The notes: a model not told the origin generated them from the sequence alone. A stretch of DNA of 64,000 bases from Cephalopachus bancanus (GCA_027257055.1 JAPVLO010000122.1:1-64000), one strand, 5' to 3'; shown: positions 43,751-55,590, counted from the stretch's first letter. Program-made: numbers and translations.

Positions 43751-44034
43751 GCCGGGCTCGGTGGCTCAGCCTGTAATCCCACGCCTTTGGGAGGCTGACG
43801 TGAGTGGATTGCCTGAGCCCGCGGGTTCGAGACCCGCCTGGGCAGTGAGGCCTCATCTCTACAATAAAAAAAAAAAAAAAATTAGCCAGGCGTGGTAGCA
43901 CATTCTGCCTACTCGGAAGGCTGAGGCGGAAGGATCGCCGGAGCCCAGCAGGTAGAGGCTGTGGTGGCCGGGAGCGGCCACTGCACTCCAGTCTGGGCAA
44001 CAGAGTGAGACTCCAACTCAAAAAAAAAAAAAAA
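43751..44034 (+). mobile_element. Alu in L1 3' UTR, derived short-linker type
   Basis: aaagttagacataccc on both sides. Perfect right-arm hairpin at 43964-43981. A deletion removes the ctgtaattcc block (tagcacattctgcc). Confidence 0.96.
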
Positions 44035-44319
44035 AGTTAGACATACCCGACAATCCCACTCTTAAGTTTTTACCTTAGAGAAGTGAAGACATATTCACAC
44101 AAAAACTTGTACATCACTGTTTGTAGCAATTCTGTTCGTAATTGCCAATAACTGGAAACAACCAAATGTCCTTAAACTGATAAATGGATAAACTATGGTA
44201 CATTCATACAATGGAATACTACTCAACAATGAACAGGAACAAGCTGCTGATATATGCAATGAGCTGAAGGTATCACAAAGGCACTATACGGAGCAAAGAA
44301 GCTGGTTTCAAAAGGCTAC

Positions 44320-45485
44320 TGTGATACAGAAAGAAACATATTTGATCTTTGTCCTGACACAGAACTCCTAAAACCCTTGTAATTTCCTGAATGATAGGGG
44401 TATTAGAAATGTATTTTGTGCTGGGCTCGATGGCTCAGCCTGTAATCCCGCACCTTTGGGAGGCTGAGGTGAGTGAATTGCCTGAGCCCGCGGGTTTGAG
44501 ACCCACTTGGGCAGGGAGACCTCATCTCTACAATAAATAAAAAATCAGCCGGGTGTGGTAGCGCGCGCCTGTAATTCCAGCTACTTGGAAGGCTGAGGTG
44601 GAAGGATCGCCAGAGACCAGCAGGTCGAGTCTGCGGTGGCCGGGAGCGGCCACTGCACTCCAGTCTGGGCGACAGAATGAGACTCCAACTAAAAAAAAAA
44701 AAGAAAGAAAGAAAGAAATGTATTTTGTTATTCATAACAAGCCCTTTCCAACCATACATGAGTTTATGCTAATAAAGTGACTCTTGGTGGACTTCTAGAT
44801 AGCTTCAGGATGGGGGTCAGGTGCCCAGGTGCCAGAAACCAATGATGTGAGTAGATGGTTGAAACTTTCAGCCCCACCCCTAGACTTCTAGTGAAAGGGA
44901 AGGAGTTAGAGACCAAGTTAATCACCAGTGGCTAATAGTTTAAGAATCGTGCTTATGCTTATATAATGAAACCTCCATAAAAACACTAAACAATGGAATT
45001 CAGAGATTTCCCAGGTTGGTGAACACACTGAGATGCTGGAAAGGGCAAAGCACCCTGAGAAGACATCAAAGTGCTGCACCCCTTCCCACATACCTATGTG
45101 TCTCTCTCATTTGAATGTTTGTGAGTTGTATCCTTTATAATAAACTGGCAAAAGTGAGTACAGAGCGTTTTCCTGAGTTCTGTGAGCCATTCTAACAAAT
45201 TACAGAACCGGCAGGGGAGCGGGGGGCGGGGGGGAGATTGTGAAAATCCATTGACTTTGTGCCCTGTCAGCCTGAAGTATGAGTTGCTCAGACTTGTAAT
45301 TGGCATCTGAAGTAGGAGCAGTCTTATGGAACTGGGGCTTTAATATGTGGGGTCTTCCCTAATTCTGAGCAGTTTGCGTTAGCATTGAACTGTAGGACAC
45401 CCGGCTGATGTCTAGAAATTTAGAGAATTGGTTAGTGTGAGGAAAAACCTACACACTTGTCAGAAATACTGTGAGTAAAAGCAAT
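44320..45485 (+). mobile_element. Endogenous retrovirus LTR inserted in the L1
   Basis: Runs from TGTGATACAG to about GTAAAAGCA and interrupts the L1 3' UTR. It has tgacacagaactcctaaaac near the start, cagccccacccctagac, a TATA-like element around cctccataaaaacac (44970-44985), a polyadenylation signal in cctttataataaactgg (about 45131-45147), and ggcatctgaagtaggagcag after it. No viral protein sequence is attached. Family unassigned. An Alu (44420-44717) is inside it. Confidence 0.7.
44420..44717 (+). mobile_element. Alu in the LTR, derived short-linker type
   Basis: agaaatgtattttgt on both sides. Perfect hairpin at 44636-44653. (AAAG)n tail. Confidence 0.96.
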
Positions 45486-45503
45486 TAAGATTTACATATT
45501 GAA

Positions 45504-45796
45504 GCCGGGCTCGGTGGCTCAGCCTGTAATCCCGCGCCTTTGGGAGGCTGAGGTGAGTGGATTGCCTGAGCCCGCGGGTTCGAGACTCGCCTGGGCAGCG
45601 AGACCTCATCTCTACAATAAATTTTTTAAAAAAAAATCAGCCGGGTGTGGTAGCGCATACCTGTAATTCCGTCTACTCGGAAGGCTGAGGCGGAAGGATC
45701 GCCGGAGCCCAGCAGGTCGAGGCTGCGGTTGCCAGAAGCGGCCACTGCACTCCAGTCTGGGCGAACAGAGTGAGACTCCAACTAAAAAAAAAAAAA
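45504..45796 (+). mobile_element. Alu in L1 3' UTR, near-consensus derived type
   Basis: atttacatattgaa on both sides. Shows the perfect B-box form GGTTCGAGACT/C region, GGGCAGCGAGACC and many intact CpGs; one of the youngest-looking copies. Confidence 0.97.
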
Positions 45797-46085
45797 ATTT
45801 ACATATTGAATGATTCCATTTATATGACATTTTTGAAACAACAAAACCATAGTGATGGATTAGTAGGTTCCAGGGATTGGGGTCACAAAAGAGTATGACT
45901 ACAAAGATGTAGCAGGAGAGAGGTTTTCAGGGGTGATGAAACTGTTCTGTATGCCAATTATGGTGGTAGTTATACAAATCTATACATGTGTTAAGACGTA
46001 TAATGATACAGTACACTAAAAATATCAATTTATTGTATGCTAATTTTTTAACTATACAAGTTTTTTAAAAGATATGACAGTTTCT

Positions 46086-46362
46086 TGCTCTCTTTCTTTT
46101 TTTTCTTTTGAGTCAGAGTCTCACTCTGTTGCCCAGGCTGGGCCTCAACTTGCTGGGCTCAGGCAATCCTTCCACCTCAGCCTTCCAAGTAGCTGGAATT
46201 ACAGGCATGCACCACCACACCCAGCTAATTTTTCTTGATTTGTTGTAGAAAGGAGGTCTTGCCAACTTGCCCAGGGTGGTCTCAAACCCCTGAACTCATG
46301 CAATCCTCTTGCCTCTTCCTCCCAAAGTGCTGGAATTACAGGCATGAGCCACCACACTCAGC
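46086..46362 (-). mobile_element. Alu at the L1 3' end
   Basis: agatatgacagtttct on both sides. The right arm is shortened (caggctgggcctcaacttg). Confidence 0.95.
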
Positions 46363-46610
46363 AAGATATGACAGTTTCTGTTGACTGCAGCTCAATATAT
46401 GCAAAAAGTATGATGACCACCCAAAGAAACAGCTGGAGCTACATTAATGAAAGTATTAAATCCAGATCAAAGAAAGTTGCAGACCCATCGGACAGTAAAC
46501 CAATCAGACTACATCTATAGTATTCTGTTCTATTTGGGACATTGATAGAATCAGCACCATCTAGAAGGTAACCAAGATAGTCAGGAGATGATTAAAAGGA
46601 TTGGGAATAT

Positions 46611-46923
46611 ATGTATATTTTTTCTTTTCTTTCTTTCTTTTTTTTTTTTGAGTTGGAGTCTCACTCTGTCACCCAGACTGGAGTGCAGTGGCTGCTTCCG
46701 GCCACCGCAGCCTCGACCTGCTGGGCTCCGGCGATCCTTCCGCCTCAGCCTTCCAGGTAGCTGGAACTATAGGCACGCGCTATCATGCCCGGCTGATTTT
46801 TTGATTTATTGTAGAGATGAGGTTTCGCTGCCCAGGCGGGTCTCGAACCCGCGGACTCAGGCAATTCACTCACCTCAGCCTCCCAAAGGTGCGGGATTAC
46901 AGGCTGAGCCACCGAGCCCGGCT
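46611..46923 (-). mobile_element. Alu dimer, derived short-linker type
   Basis: gattgggaatat and gactgggaatat are the target copies. (TTTC)n tail. Confidence 0.96.
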
Positions 46924-46985
46924 AGGACTGGGAATATTTAGCCTGAAAACCAGAAGAAATGACAAGGTAACTATTAGAAAAAGTG

Positions 46986-47289
46986 GGCCGACCAGTTGCA
47001 GTGGCTCAAGCCTGTAATCCCAGGGAGGCCAAGGCGAGAGGATTGCCTGAGACCAGGGGTTCAAGACCAGCCTGGGCAACTTGGCAAGACCTCATCTGTA
47101 CAATAAATTAAAAAATTAGTCTGGCTTGGCAGCATGTGCCTGTTTTTCCAGCTACTTGGGAGGCTGAGGCGCAAGGATCACCTGAGCCCAGCAGGTCGAT
47201 GCTGTGGTGACCGTGAGCATGCCGCTGCACTCCCACCTGGATGGCAGAGTGAGACTTCGACTCAAAAGAAAATAAAAATAAAGAAAAGG
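46986..47289 (+). mobile_element. Alu dimer
   Basis: aaaagtggg before, aaaggtggg after. Left arm lacks the cactttgggag block (atcccagggaggccaagg). Confidence 0.93.
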
Positions 47290-47291
47290 TG

Positions 47292-47585
47292 GGCCAGGCA
47301 CAATGGTTCATGCCTGTAATCCCAACACTTTGGAGGCTGAAGTGGGAGGATCACTTGAGCCCAGGAGTTCAATCAAGATCAGCCTAGGCAACATAACAAG
47401 ACTTCCATCTCTGTAATTTTTTTTAATCAAGTATGGTGGCACTTGCCTGCAGTCCTAGTAATTTGGGAGGCTGAGGCAAGAGAACTGCTTGAGCCCAGGA
47501 TTTCAAGGCTCCAGTGAGCTATGAACACATCACTGCACTCTAGCCTGGGCGATAGAGACCCTTTCTCTAAAAAAAAAAGAAAAAC
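47292..47585 (+). mobile_element. Older AluJ-like dimer
   Basis: Follows the previous Alu with no spacer beyond the duplicated gtggg. Diverged (gtgagctatgaacacatcac). Confidence 0.92.
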
Positions 47586-47890
47586 TACCTGGTAGTTCAC
47601 TGAGCCTTATTCTGTGTTACTCCTGAGGAAAGAACTGGGTCCCCTAGGGAGTAGTTATAAGAAGGAAGACTTCAAATAACTGAAAAGCTTTCTAATAATT
47701 CAAGTTGGGAATAAATTAAATGGCCTGTTTAGATAAGCAGTGAGTTTCTCATCATTTGAAATAATTGAAAATGATCAAGCAAATGTTGAATAACCATCTA
47801 TCAAGGTTGTTGTCAAAGGGATTGCTTCACTGAGTAGGAAACTGACCTATTTAATCTCTAAGGTCTCTTCCAACTTCACCTCCTGTATTC

Positions 47891-48891
47891 CAAATTATAA
47901 ATGATGTGGTAAATCACCCTCACCCTGTGTGTATCTACAACTCCCTGCAAGGCATTACACTGTGCATCATATACATCAAATCCCTATGGATTTCTGCTAA
48001 CACTGACTGTCCCCAAACAGATTTCCAGGCTACTTTAATGATTTCCAGCCAGCAACAGGGGAGAAGATGTGCAGAACATGCAAAAAACACATAAAATTTG
48101 TGCAAAAAATGGATGAATAACTTTTAACTGGGATATATAGGGAATTTTTGTTCCTGCTCTATGTTTGACAAGTTACTTTATTGGTCCCCAAATAACTATT
48201 ACGAGGTTTGAGACCAATTTTGGCTTCCCTGATCTGGCCTTTGCTTTAGTCAAGACAAGGAAACTGGGAAGTTTCATGTCTTAAAAATTGCCAATATACA
48301 AAAATAAATACCCTTATTCTTTACTGCCTTTTGCAGCTCTTTGACTCTCACTCTATATTTCCTCTCTAGTTTTCTCAGTAATTATCTAGACTTGAACCTT
48401 TCAAAAAATGTACAAATCAGGAGGAAGAGTAAATAGTGGCGGTCACTGTGGCAAGATCAGTGCAGGCAGTAATCTTAGCAGACATCACCTGACAAGGATT
48501 GAGGCAAGGGGCAGCCTATGGAGATTAGTTTTGTCTGGCAGGACACGAGTTGGGGCAACTGAGCAGTACTGAGATATCTGAAGCTGGAAGGACAGTAGAT
48601 CAGGCACAATTCAGACAGAACTTCAGTCTGAGGTACGTGGCACCCCAATGATTCCAAGACAGCTCAACCAACACAATGATCCCTCGGATGCATCAGAGCC
48701 CATAGGCCTACCGGATTGATCTCATTCCCTTAGTAGAACTCTGATGTCAAATTCTTTACATTAGATGCAATTTTACTCTTTTCAGGGTGTTCACGAAGAT
48801 ATTATAGTTCCCTTTGTCAAGTCCATTTTTGAATTAAAAAATCTGTTTGGCAGACAAAAGTAGTCTCTGGTGTTAGACGTCAGGTCATCTT
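47891..48891. other. Alu-free unassigned block, 1 kb
   Basis: No recognised repeat or gene; reading frames are short and lack domains. One of the few unique-looking kilobases in the window. Confidence 0.45.
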
Positions 48892-49188
48892 TTGTTTTTG
48901 TTTTTTGTTTTTCAGTCGGGGTCTCACTCTGTCACCCAGGCTGGAGCGCAGTGGCACGCCCACAGCCGCCTAGCTTTGACCTGCTGGGCTCAGGTGATCC
49001 TTCCGCCTCAGCCTCCCAAGTAACTGGAACTACAGGCATGTGCCACCACACCTGGCTAATTCTTTGATTTATTGTAGAGATGTGATCTCGCTAGGTTGCC
49101 CAGGCTGATCTTGAACCTATGGGCTCAGGCAATCTTCTCGCCTCCCTCACCCAAAGTGTTGTGATTACAGGAGCCACCACACTGATCT
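48892..49188 (-). mobile_element. Alu dimer
   Basis: Tail broken by G. The element's 5' end is shortened (attacaggagccaccacac). Confidence 0.92.
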
Positions 49189-49194
49189 AGGATG

Positions 49195-49375
49195 TCTTTT
49201 GGAGAGGACACTCATTGAAATGGTATATAGGAGGTTTCTGGGGTGCTGGTAATGTTTCATCATATAGGTGCAATCATTTTGAAAATCTTAGTGTATACTT
49301 ATGATTTGTACACTTTTTTAAAACTTATGTTATATTTCAAGACAAATGTTCCAAAGATTAAAAAAAAAAAAAAAA
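49195..49375 (+). mobile_element. Old L1 3' UTR end with poly(A)
   Basis: gtttctggggtgctggtaat, acttatgatttgtacacttt and a closing A run (49359-49375) fit an old L1M 3' end. Confidence 0.65.
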
Positions 49376-49493
49376 GCAGAGGCTTCCTGACACTGTTCTA
49401 CATAGTGGGCAGCCAGTTGATAAGTGATTATCATTTTCAAACTTATAAGCATAAGTTTTCTCAGTGGATTCCTTGTATACATGTTCTTTTCTT

Positions 49494-49788
49494 TTCTTTC
49501 TTTTCTTTTTGAGTCGGGGTCTCATTCTCTCACTTAGGTTGGAGTGCAATGTCATACTCATGGCTACCACAGCCTCGAACTCTTGGGTTCAGGGGATCTC
49601 TCCACCTCAGCCTTCCTAGTTGCTGGGACTACAGGTGCATGCCACCACACCCGGTTAATGTTTTTTATTGTAGAGACAAGGTCTCACCAAGTTGCCCAGG
49701 CTAGTCTCGAACCCCTGAACTCAGGCAACTCTCTCACCTCCACTTCCCAAAGTCCTGGGATTACAGACATGAGTCACCACACCCAGCC
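49494..49788 (-). mobile_element. Alu dimer
   Basis: tacatgttcttt and tacaagttcttt are the duplicated target; (TTTTC)n tail. Confidence 0.94.
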
Positions 49789-49943
49789 TACAAGTTCTTT
49801 ATCATATTTATTTTGCAATTTTTTTCTGATTCTGTGGCTTGTCTTTTCCTTCTCTGAACAATATTTTTTGCAGAACAAAAGTTTTCCATTTTAATAAAGT
49901 AACTTATTATACTTTTGGTGTTACATCTAAAAACTCATCACTA
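49789..49943 (-). mobile_element. L1 fragment, antisense
   Basis: gattctgtggcttgtctttt, caaaagttttccattttaat and ttttggtgttacatctaaaa are the familiar antisense L1 3' region. Confidence 0.7.
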
Positions 49944-50187
49944 TGGACAGGTGTGGTGGCTCACCAGCCTGGGCAACATGGCGAGACCTCATCTCTACAA
50001 TAAATTTAAAAATTAGCTGGGCGTGGTGGTGTGTGCCTATAGTTCCAGCTACTTGGAAGACTGAGGCAGAAAGATCACCTGAACTCAGCAGGTCGAAGCT
50101 GCGGTGGCCATGAGCATTCCACTGCACTCCAGCCTGGGTGACAGAGTAAGACTCCAACTCATAAATAAATAAATAAATAAATAAAAA
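49944..50187 (+). mobile_element. Alu with left-arm deletion
   Basis: ggctcaccagcctgggcaac shows loss of about 55 bases. aaaactcatcact and aaaacttgtcact flank it; (AAAT)n tail. Confidence 0.93.
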
Positions 50188-50214
50188 CTTGTCACTCTGA
50201 TTCTCTGATATAAT

Positions 50215-50375
50215 TCCATTTATGTCAAAGAAATAATTATCTTTTATCTCCATTTCACAGATGAGAAAACCAGCCTCAAAGAAAAACTGACGACTAAGTT
50301 TAGACATGCAGGAAGTCATGGATTTGGGACTGATTTATATCCCAGTGCTTTTTCTACCATGTAATGTTCCAATGC
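50215..50375 (-). mobile_element. MIR relic
   Basis: atctccatttcacagatgag, aaaccagcctcaaagaaaaac and gggactgatttatatcccag follow the antisense MIR consensus. Confidence 0.65.
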
Positions 50376-50449
50376 TATCTAATCCTATTCTTCTTGCATT
50401 TATTTTCTTTCCTTTCTTTCCTTTTTCTTTCATCTTTTGAAGTTTTTTT

Positions 50450-50745
50450 GTTTTTTGGTTTTTTTTGAGTTGGAGTCTCACTCTGTCGCCCAGACTGGAG
50501 GGCAGTGGCCGCCCCCGGCCACCACAGCCTCAACCTGCTGGGCTCCGGCAATCCTTCCGCCTCAGCCTTCCAAGTAACTGGAACTACAGGCATGCGCTAC
50601 CACACCTGGCTAATTTTTAGATTTACTGTAGAGACAAGGTCTCGCCAAGTTGCCCAGGTGGGTCTCGAACCCGCGGGCTCAGGCAATCCTCTCGCCTCGG
50701 CCTCCCAAAGTGCTGGGATTACAGACTGAGCCACCAAACCCGGCC
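50450..50745 (-). mobile_element. Alu dimer, derived type
   Basis: ttgaagttttttt on both sides; close to consensus. Confidence 0.96.
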
Positions 50746-50930
50746 TTGAAGTTTTTTTAAACCTAGGATTAACATAGTTTGCCAGAAGAAATGGCCGCTT
50801 CCAAAAAGAGATTAATGAAGCTAGTCCAAAGTCTCATGATGGCATTGTTAGAAACATGCTCTAAGGTGGCAAAGTCAAGTATTATGGGAGTCCTGGGACC
50901 CAGGGAAGCATGTTAGAAGAGCAAGAAGGA

Positions 50931-51220
50931 GCCAGTCATGGTGACTCACACCTATAATTCCAGCACTTTGGGAGGTTGAAGTGAAAGGATTGCCTGAACC
51001 CTCTGGTTCGAGACCCGCCTGGGTAACCTGGGGAGACCGCATCTCTACAGTAAATCAAAAAATTAGCTGGGCAAGGTGGCATGCCTGTAGTTCCAGTTAC
51101 TTAGAAGGCTGAGGCGGAAGAATCACCTGAGCCCAGCAGGTCGAGGCTGCGGTGGCCGTGAGCATGCCACTAGATTCCAGCCTGGGTGACAGTGAGATTC
51201 CGACTCAAAAAAAAAAAAAA
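50931..51220 (+). mobile_element. Alu dimer
   Basis: aagagcaagaagg and aagagcaaagagg are the target copies. Confidence 0.95.
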
Positions 51221-51907
<687 letters not shown>

Positions 51908-51989
51908 AGAGTTGTCTCCTGTTTAAAAAAAAAAATTTAAAAAGCACTCTTTGGGTTTAGAGACTTCCTTCCGACTCAGAAGATCCACA

Positions 51990-52105
51990 GGGAATCTCAG
52001 TCATTCATTTACTCATTCATCAAAGGTTTATTGACTTTGTTTTATTGATTTATTGACCCACTGTGATGCGATAGCCACTGTGCAAATCACATTGTGCCAA
52101 AACAT
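51990..52105. mobile_element. Possible L2/MIR relic
   Basis: tcattcatttactcattcat and gatagccactgtgcaaatca recall the 3' ends of L2 or MIR. Weak. Confidence 0.35.
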
Positions 52106-52388
52106 TGGTCCCCAACCTTTTTGGCATCAGGAACCGGTTTCACGGAAGACTATTTTTCCACGGATGGGGTAGAGGGTAAGGGTGGCGAGGGAATCATCAG
52201 GCATTAGATTCTCATAAGGAGCTCCAACTAGATCCCTCGCATGTGCAATTCACAATAGAGTTTGGGATCCTATGAGAATCTAATGCCTCCACTGATCTGA
52301 CAGCAGAGGGAGCTCCGCTCACCTCCTGCTGTGCCCCCGGTTCGTAACAGGCCACTGACTGGTTAGCCGCCGGGAAGTTGGGGACCCT
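52106..52388 (+). mobile_element. MER1 (hAT-Charlie non-autonomous DNA transposon)
   Basis: Ends in inverted ggtccccaac (52107) and gttggggacc (to 52386). Inside are aggaaccggtttcacggaag and tccacggatggggtag. A perfect 17-base inverted repeat, ggcattagattctcata and its complement near 52272-52288, is the internal hairpin of this family. Shorter than full MER1 copies. Confidence 0.92.
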
Positions 52389-52604
52389 TGCTATTGAGAG
52401 CCTGGTCACCACAAACAGCCTCTTGTGGTTGCTCTACCTGAAAAACGTTGTAATAATCCTATAGTGCTATCTGGGGCAATATCCATCCATGAATGCTAAG
52501 GTGAGTAGCAAACAGAGCCATCTGTGAAATGTCCCCCTGGCCAGTGACTTTCTTCTTCTGGCCACCACTGAAGGCACATCAAAAGTGTTTCACAAGAAGA
52601 ACAT
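52389..52604. other. Unassigned non-Alu sequence
   Basis: About 215 bases, no recognised feature. Confidence 0.4.
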
Positions 52605-52833
52605 TTTTGTTTTATAACAATGTTTTTGAGATAGAGTTCACATGCCATAAAATTCACCCTTTTCAACTGTGCTAGTCAGTGTTTTTAAGTATATTCAGAG
52701 ACTTGTGCAATCATCACCATCATCTAACTCCAAAACATTTTCATTACTCCACAAAGAAACCCCATACCCACTAGTAGTCACACCCTAGTACCACCCTTAC
52801 CCCCAGCCCCTGGCTACTGCCAATCTACTTTCC
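52605..52833 (-). mobile_element. L1 3' UTR fragment, antisense
   Basis: gagatagagttcacatgcca, taaaattcacccttttcaac, gtgcaatcatcaccatcatc and ccccagcccctggctactgc are the antisense 3' UTR of an old L1. Confidence 0.8.
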
Positions 52834-53120
52834 TTTTTTTTTTTTTTGAGTTGGAGTCTCACTCTGTCGCCCAGACTGGAGTGCAGTGGCCGCTCCCGGC
52901 CACCGCAGCCTCGACCTGCTGGGCTCCGGCGATCCTTCTGCCTCAGCCTTCTGAGTAGCTAGAATTACAGGCGCGCGCTACCACGCCCGGCTAATTTTTG
53001 ATTTATTGTAGAGATGAGGTCTCGCTGCCCAGGCGGGTCTCGAACTCGCGGGCTCAGGCAATTCACCCACTTCAGCCTCCCAAATGCACGGGATTACAGG
53101 CTGAGCCAACGAGCCCGGCT
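52834..53120 (-). mobile_element. Alu dimer, near-consensus derived short-linker type
   Basis: Very CpG-rich (ggccgctcccggccaccg), with TCGCTGCCCAGGCGGG. Among the youngest-looking copies. Confidence 0.96.
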
Positions 53121-53146
53121 ATGAACAGTTTTTAAATGAGAAGGGA

Positions 53147-53434
53147 GCTGGGTGCAATGGTTCACACCTGTGATCCCAACACTTTGGGAGGCTGAGACGA
53201 GAGGATTGATGAGCCCATGGGTTCAAGACCAGCCCGGGCAACATGGGAAGACTTCATCTCTACAATAAATAAAAAAATTAGCCAGGCATGGTGGCATGCA
53301 CCTGTGGTTCCAGTTACTTAGAAGGCTGAAGCGAAAGGATCGCCTGAGCCCAGTAGGTGGAGGCTGCAGTGGCTTTGAGGGTGTCAGTGAACTCCAGTCT
53401 GGGTGTCAGAATGAGACTCCAACTCAAAAAAAAA
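53147..53434 (+). mobile_element. Alu dimer
   Basis: aaatgagaaggga on both sides. Confidence 0.95.
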
Positions 53435-53601
53435 ATGAGAAGGGAAAGTAATTCTGTTACATATGTCAAAAATTCTGTCATAACTGCAATGACTTGATTG
53501 GGTAGGTTTCTGCTTTCCAGGAAAGGGTTTCCAGAGTAGAGCCTAATATATAAATCTGTACTTAGACATATAGATCATGTGTTCACTTTGGGTAAATTTT
53601 T

Positions 53602-53886
53602 TTTTTTTTTTTTTTGAGTTGGAGTCACTCTGTCGCCCAGACTGGAGTGCAGTGGCCACTCCCGGCCACCGCAGCCTCGACCTGTTGGGCTCCAGCGATC
53701 CTTCCGCCTCAGCCTTCCAAGTAGCCGGAATTACAGGCATGCACTACCATGCCTGGCTGATTTTTTAATTTATTGTAGAGATGAGGTCTCGCTGCCCAGG
53801 CGGGTCTCGAACCCACGGGCTCAGGCAATCCACTCACCTCAGCCTCCCAAAGGCGCGGGATTACAGGCTGAGCCACCGAGCCCAAC
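53602..53886 (-). mobile_element. Alu dimer, derived short-linker type
   Basis: ttgggtaaattttttt on both sides is a perfect target duplication. Confidence 0.97.
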
Positions 53887-54000
53887 TTGGGTAAATTTTT
53901 TTTAACATGGCTAAACAATACAGTCAAATTGAAATGAAGTATGAAGTTAATTTTAATAAGACAAAAGTAGCTGCAATCAATCATTTTCTAAAATTAATAC

Positions 54001-54333
54001 TTTTTTTTTTTTTTGAGTTGGAGTCTCACTCTGTTGCCCAGGCTAGAGTGCTGTGACATACTCATGGCCACCGCAGCCTTGACCTGCTTGTCTCAGGAGA
54101 CCTGCCGCCTCAATCTTCCAAGCAGCTGGAACCATAGGCGCACACCACCATGCCCGGTTATTTTTTTTTTATTATTGTAGAGATAAGGTCTCACCAAGTT
54201 GTCCAGGCTGTTCTCGAACCCCTGAGCTCAGGCAATCCTCTCTCTTCTGCCTCCCAAAGTGCTGGGATTAGAGGTGTGAGCCACTGCGTCTCCCAAAGTG
54301 CTGGGATCACAGACGTGAGCCACTGTGCCTGGT
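54001..54333 (-). mobile_element. Alu with its 5' end duplicated
   Basis: ctcccaaagtgctgggat followed by gtgagccactg occurs twice in tandem (about 54250-54291 and 54291-54333). Confidence 0.93.
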
Positions 54334-54637
54334 TTAAAATCACTACTTTTTAAGAAATTCTGCAAAATTGTGGAGTCTGTTTGGGTACAATGCTTGTTTC
54401 TATTAGCTTATATTCTGAAGCAGAAGACAAGAAAAATGAACTACAAGACTCTGCTAGTCTGGGTTAATTAATCAGTAAATAGACATCCAAGTCCTTCACC
54501 CTGGTACACAGTTGAGCTGACAACAACTGGACTGGTGGTAGAGAATAACATCTATAGCGAGAAACTGTACAACCACTGGACTAGCCATTTTCCTCCCACC
54601 AATCGTGTGAGATAAGTACTATTAAAATGAAAAATGA
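54334..54637. other. Unassigned non-Alu sequence
   Basis: About 300 bases with no recognised feature. Confidence 0.45.
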
Positions 54638-54951
54638 GGCTGGGTGTGGCGGCTAACGCCTGTAATCCCAGAACTTTGGGAGGTCAAGGTGAGAGGATTA
54701 TCTGAGCCTACAGGTTTGAGACCAGTCTGGGCAATTTGGGGAGATCTCGTTTCTACAATAAATCAAAAAATTAGCTGGGCATGGTGGCATGTGCCTGTAG
54801 TTCCAGATACTTGGAAGGCTGAGGCAGAAGGATCACTTGAGCCCAGCAGGTTGAGGCTGTGGTGGCTTTGAGCGTGCCACTGCACTCGAGCCTGAGTGAC
54901 AGAGTGAGACTCCAACTAAGAAATAAATAAATATGTAAATAAATAAATAAA
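54638..54951 (+). mobile_element. Alu dimer with (AAAT)n tail
   Basis: aaaatgaaaaatgag and aaaatgaaaaaataag flank it. Confidence 0.95.
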
Positions 54952-55035
54952 ATGAAAAAATAAGATTCAGTGGGATTCAATAACTTAACCAAGGGAGGTT
55001 GCATCCCTGGTATGTGGAAGTATTAAGTAATAATT

Positions 55036-55590
<555 letters not shown>

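Larger units (their letters stand above)
36056..46070 (+). mobile_element. LINE-1, ORF2 endonuclease end to 3' UTR, split many times
   Basis: One L1 read on the + strand once the insertions are removed. Pieces: 36056-36252 (end of endonuclease; attcaccaagatagaccata), 36536-36630, 36921-36990, 37299-37336, 37641-37806, 38094-38143, 38445-38467, 38750-38873, 39554-39620, 39930-40191, 40804-41083 (reverse transcriptase region), 41298-41614, 42059-42102 (inverted), 42397-42451, 43405-43750, 44035-44319, 45486-45503 and 45797-46070 (3' UTR). The frame is destroyed by many stops and gaps, so it is an old dead copy. The 3' UTR style (acaatggaatactactcaac, tatacatgtgttaa) is that of an older primate or mammalian L1. 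Confidence 0.9.
46363..47890 (+). mobile_element. Ancient CR1/L3-like repeat, split by three Alus
   Basis: Pieces at about 46363-46610, 46924-46985 and 47586-47890. They read ctagaaggtaaccaagatag, gactgggaatatttagcctg, gataagcagtgagtttctca and, at the end, ctctaaggtctcttccaact. This order matches a very old mammalian repeat that resembles CR1 LINEs, recalled from memory; an old LTR is the alternative. Confidence 0.55.
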
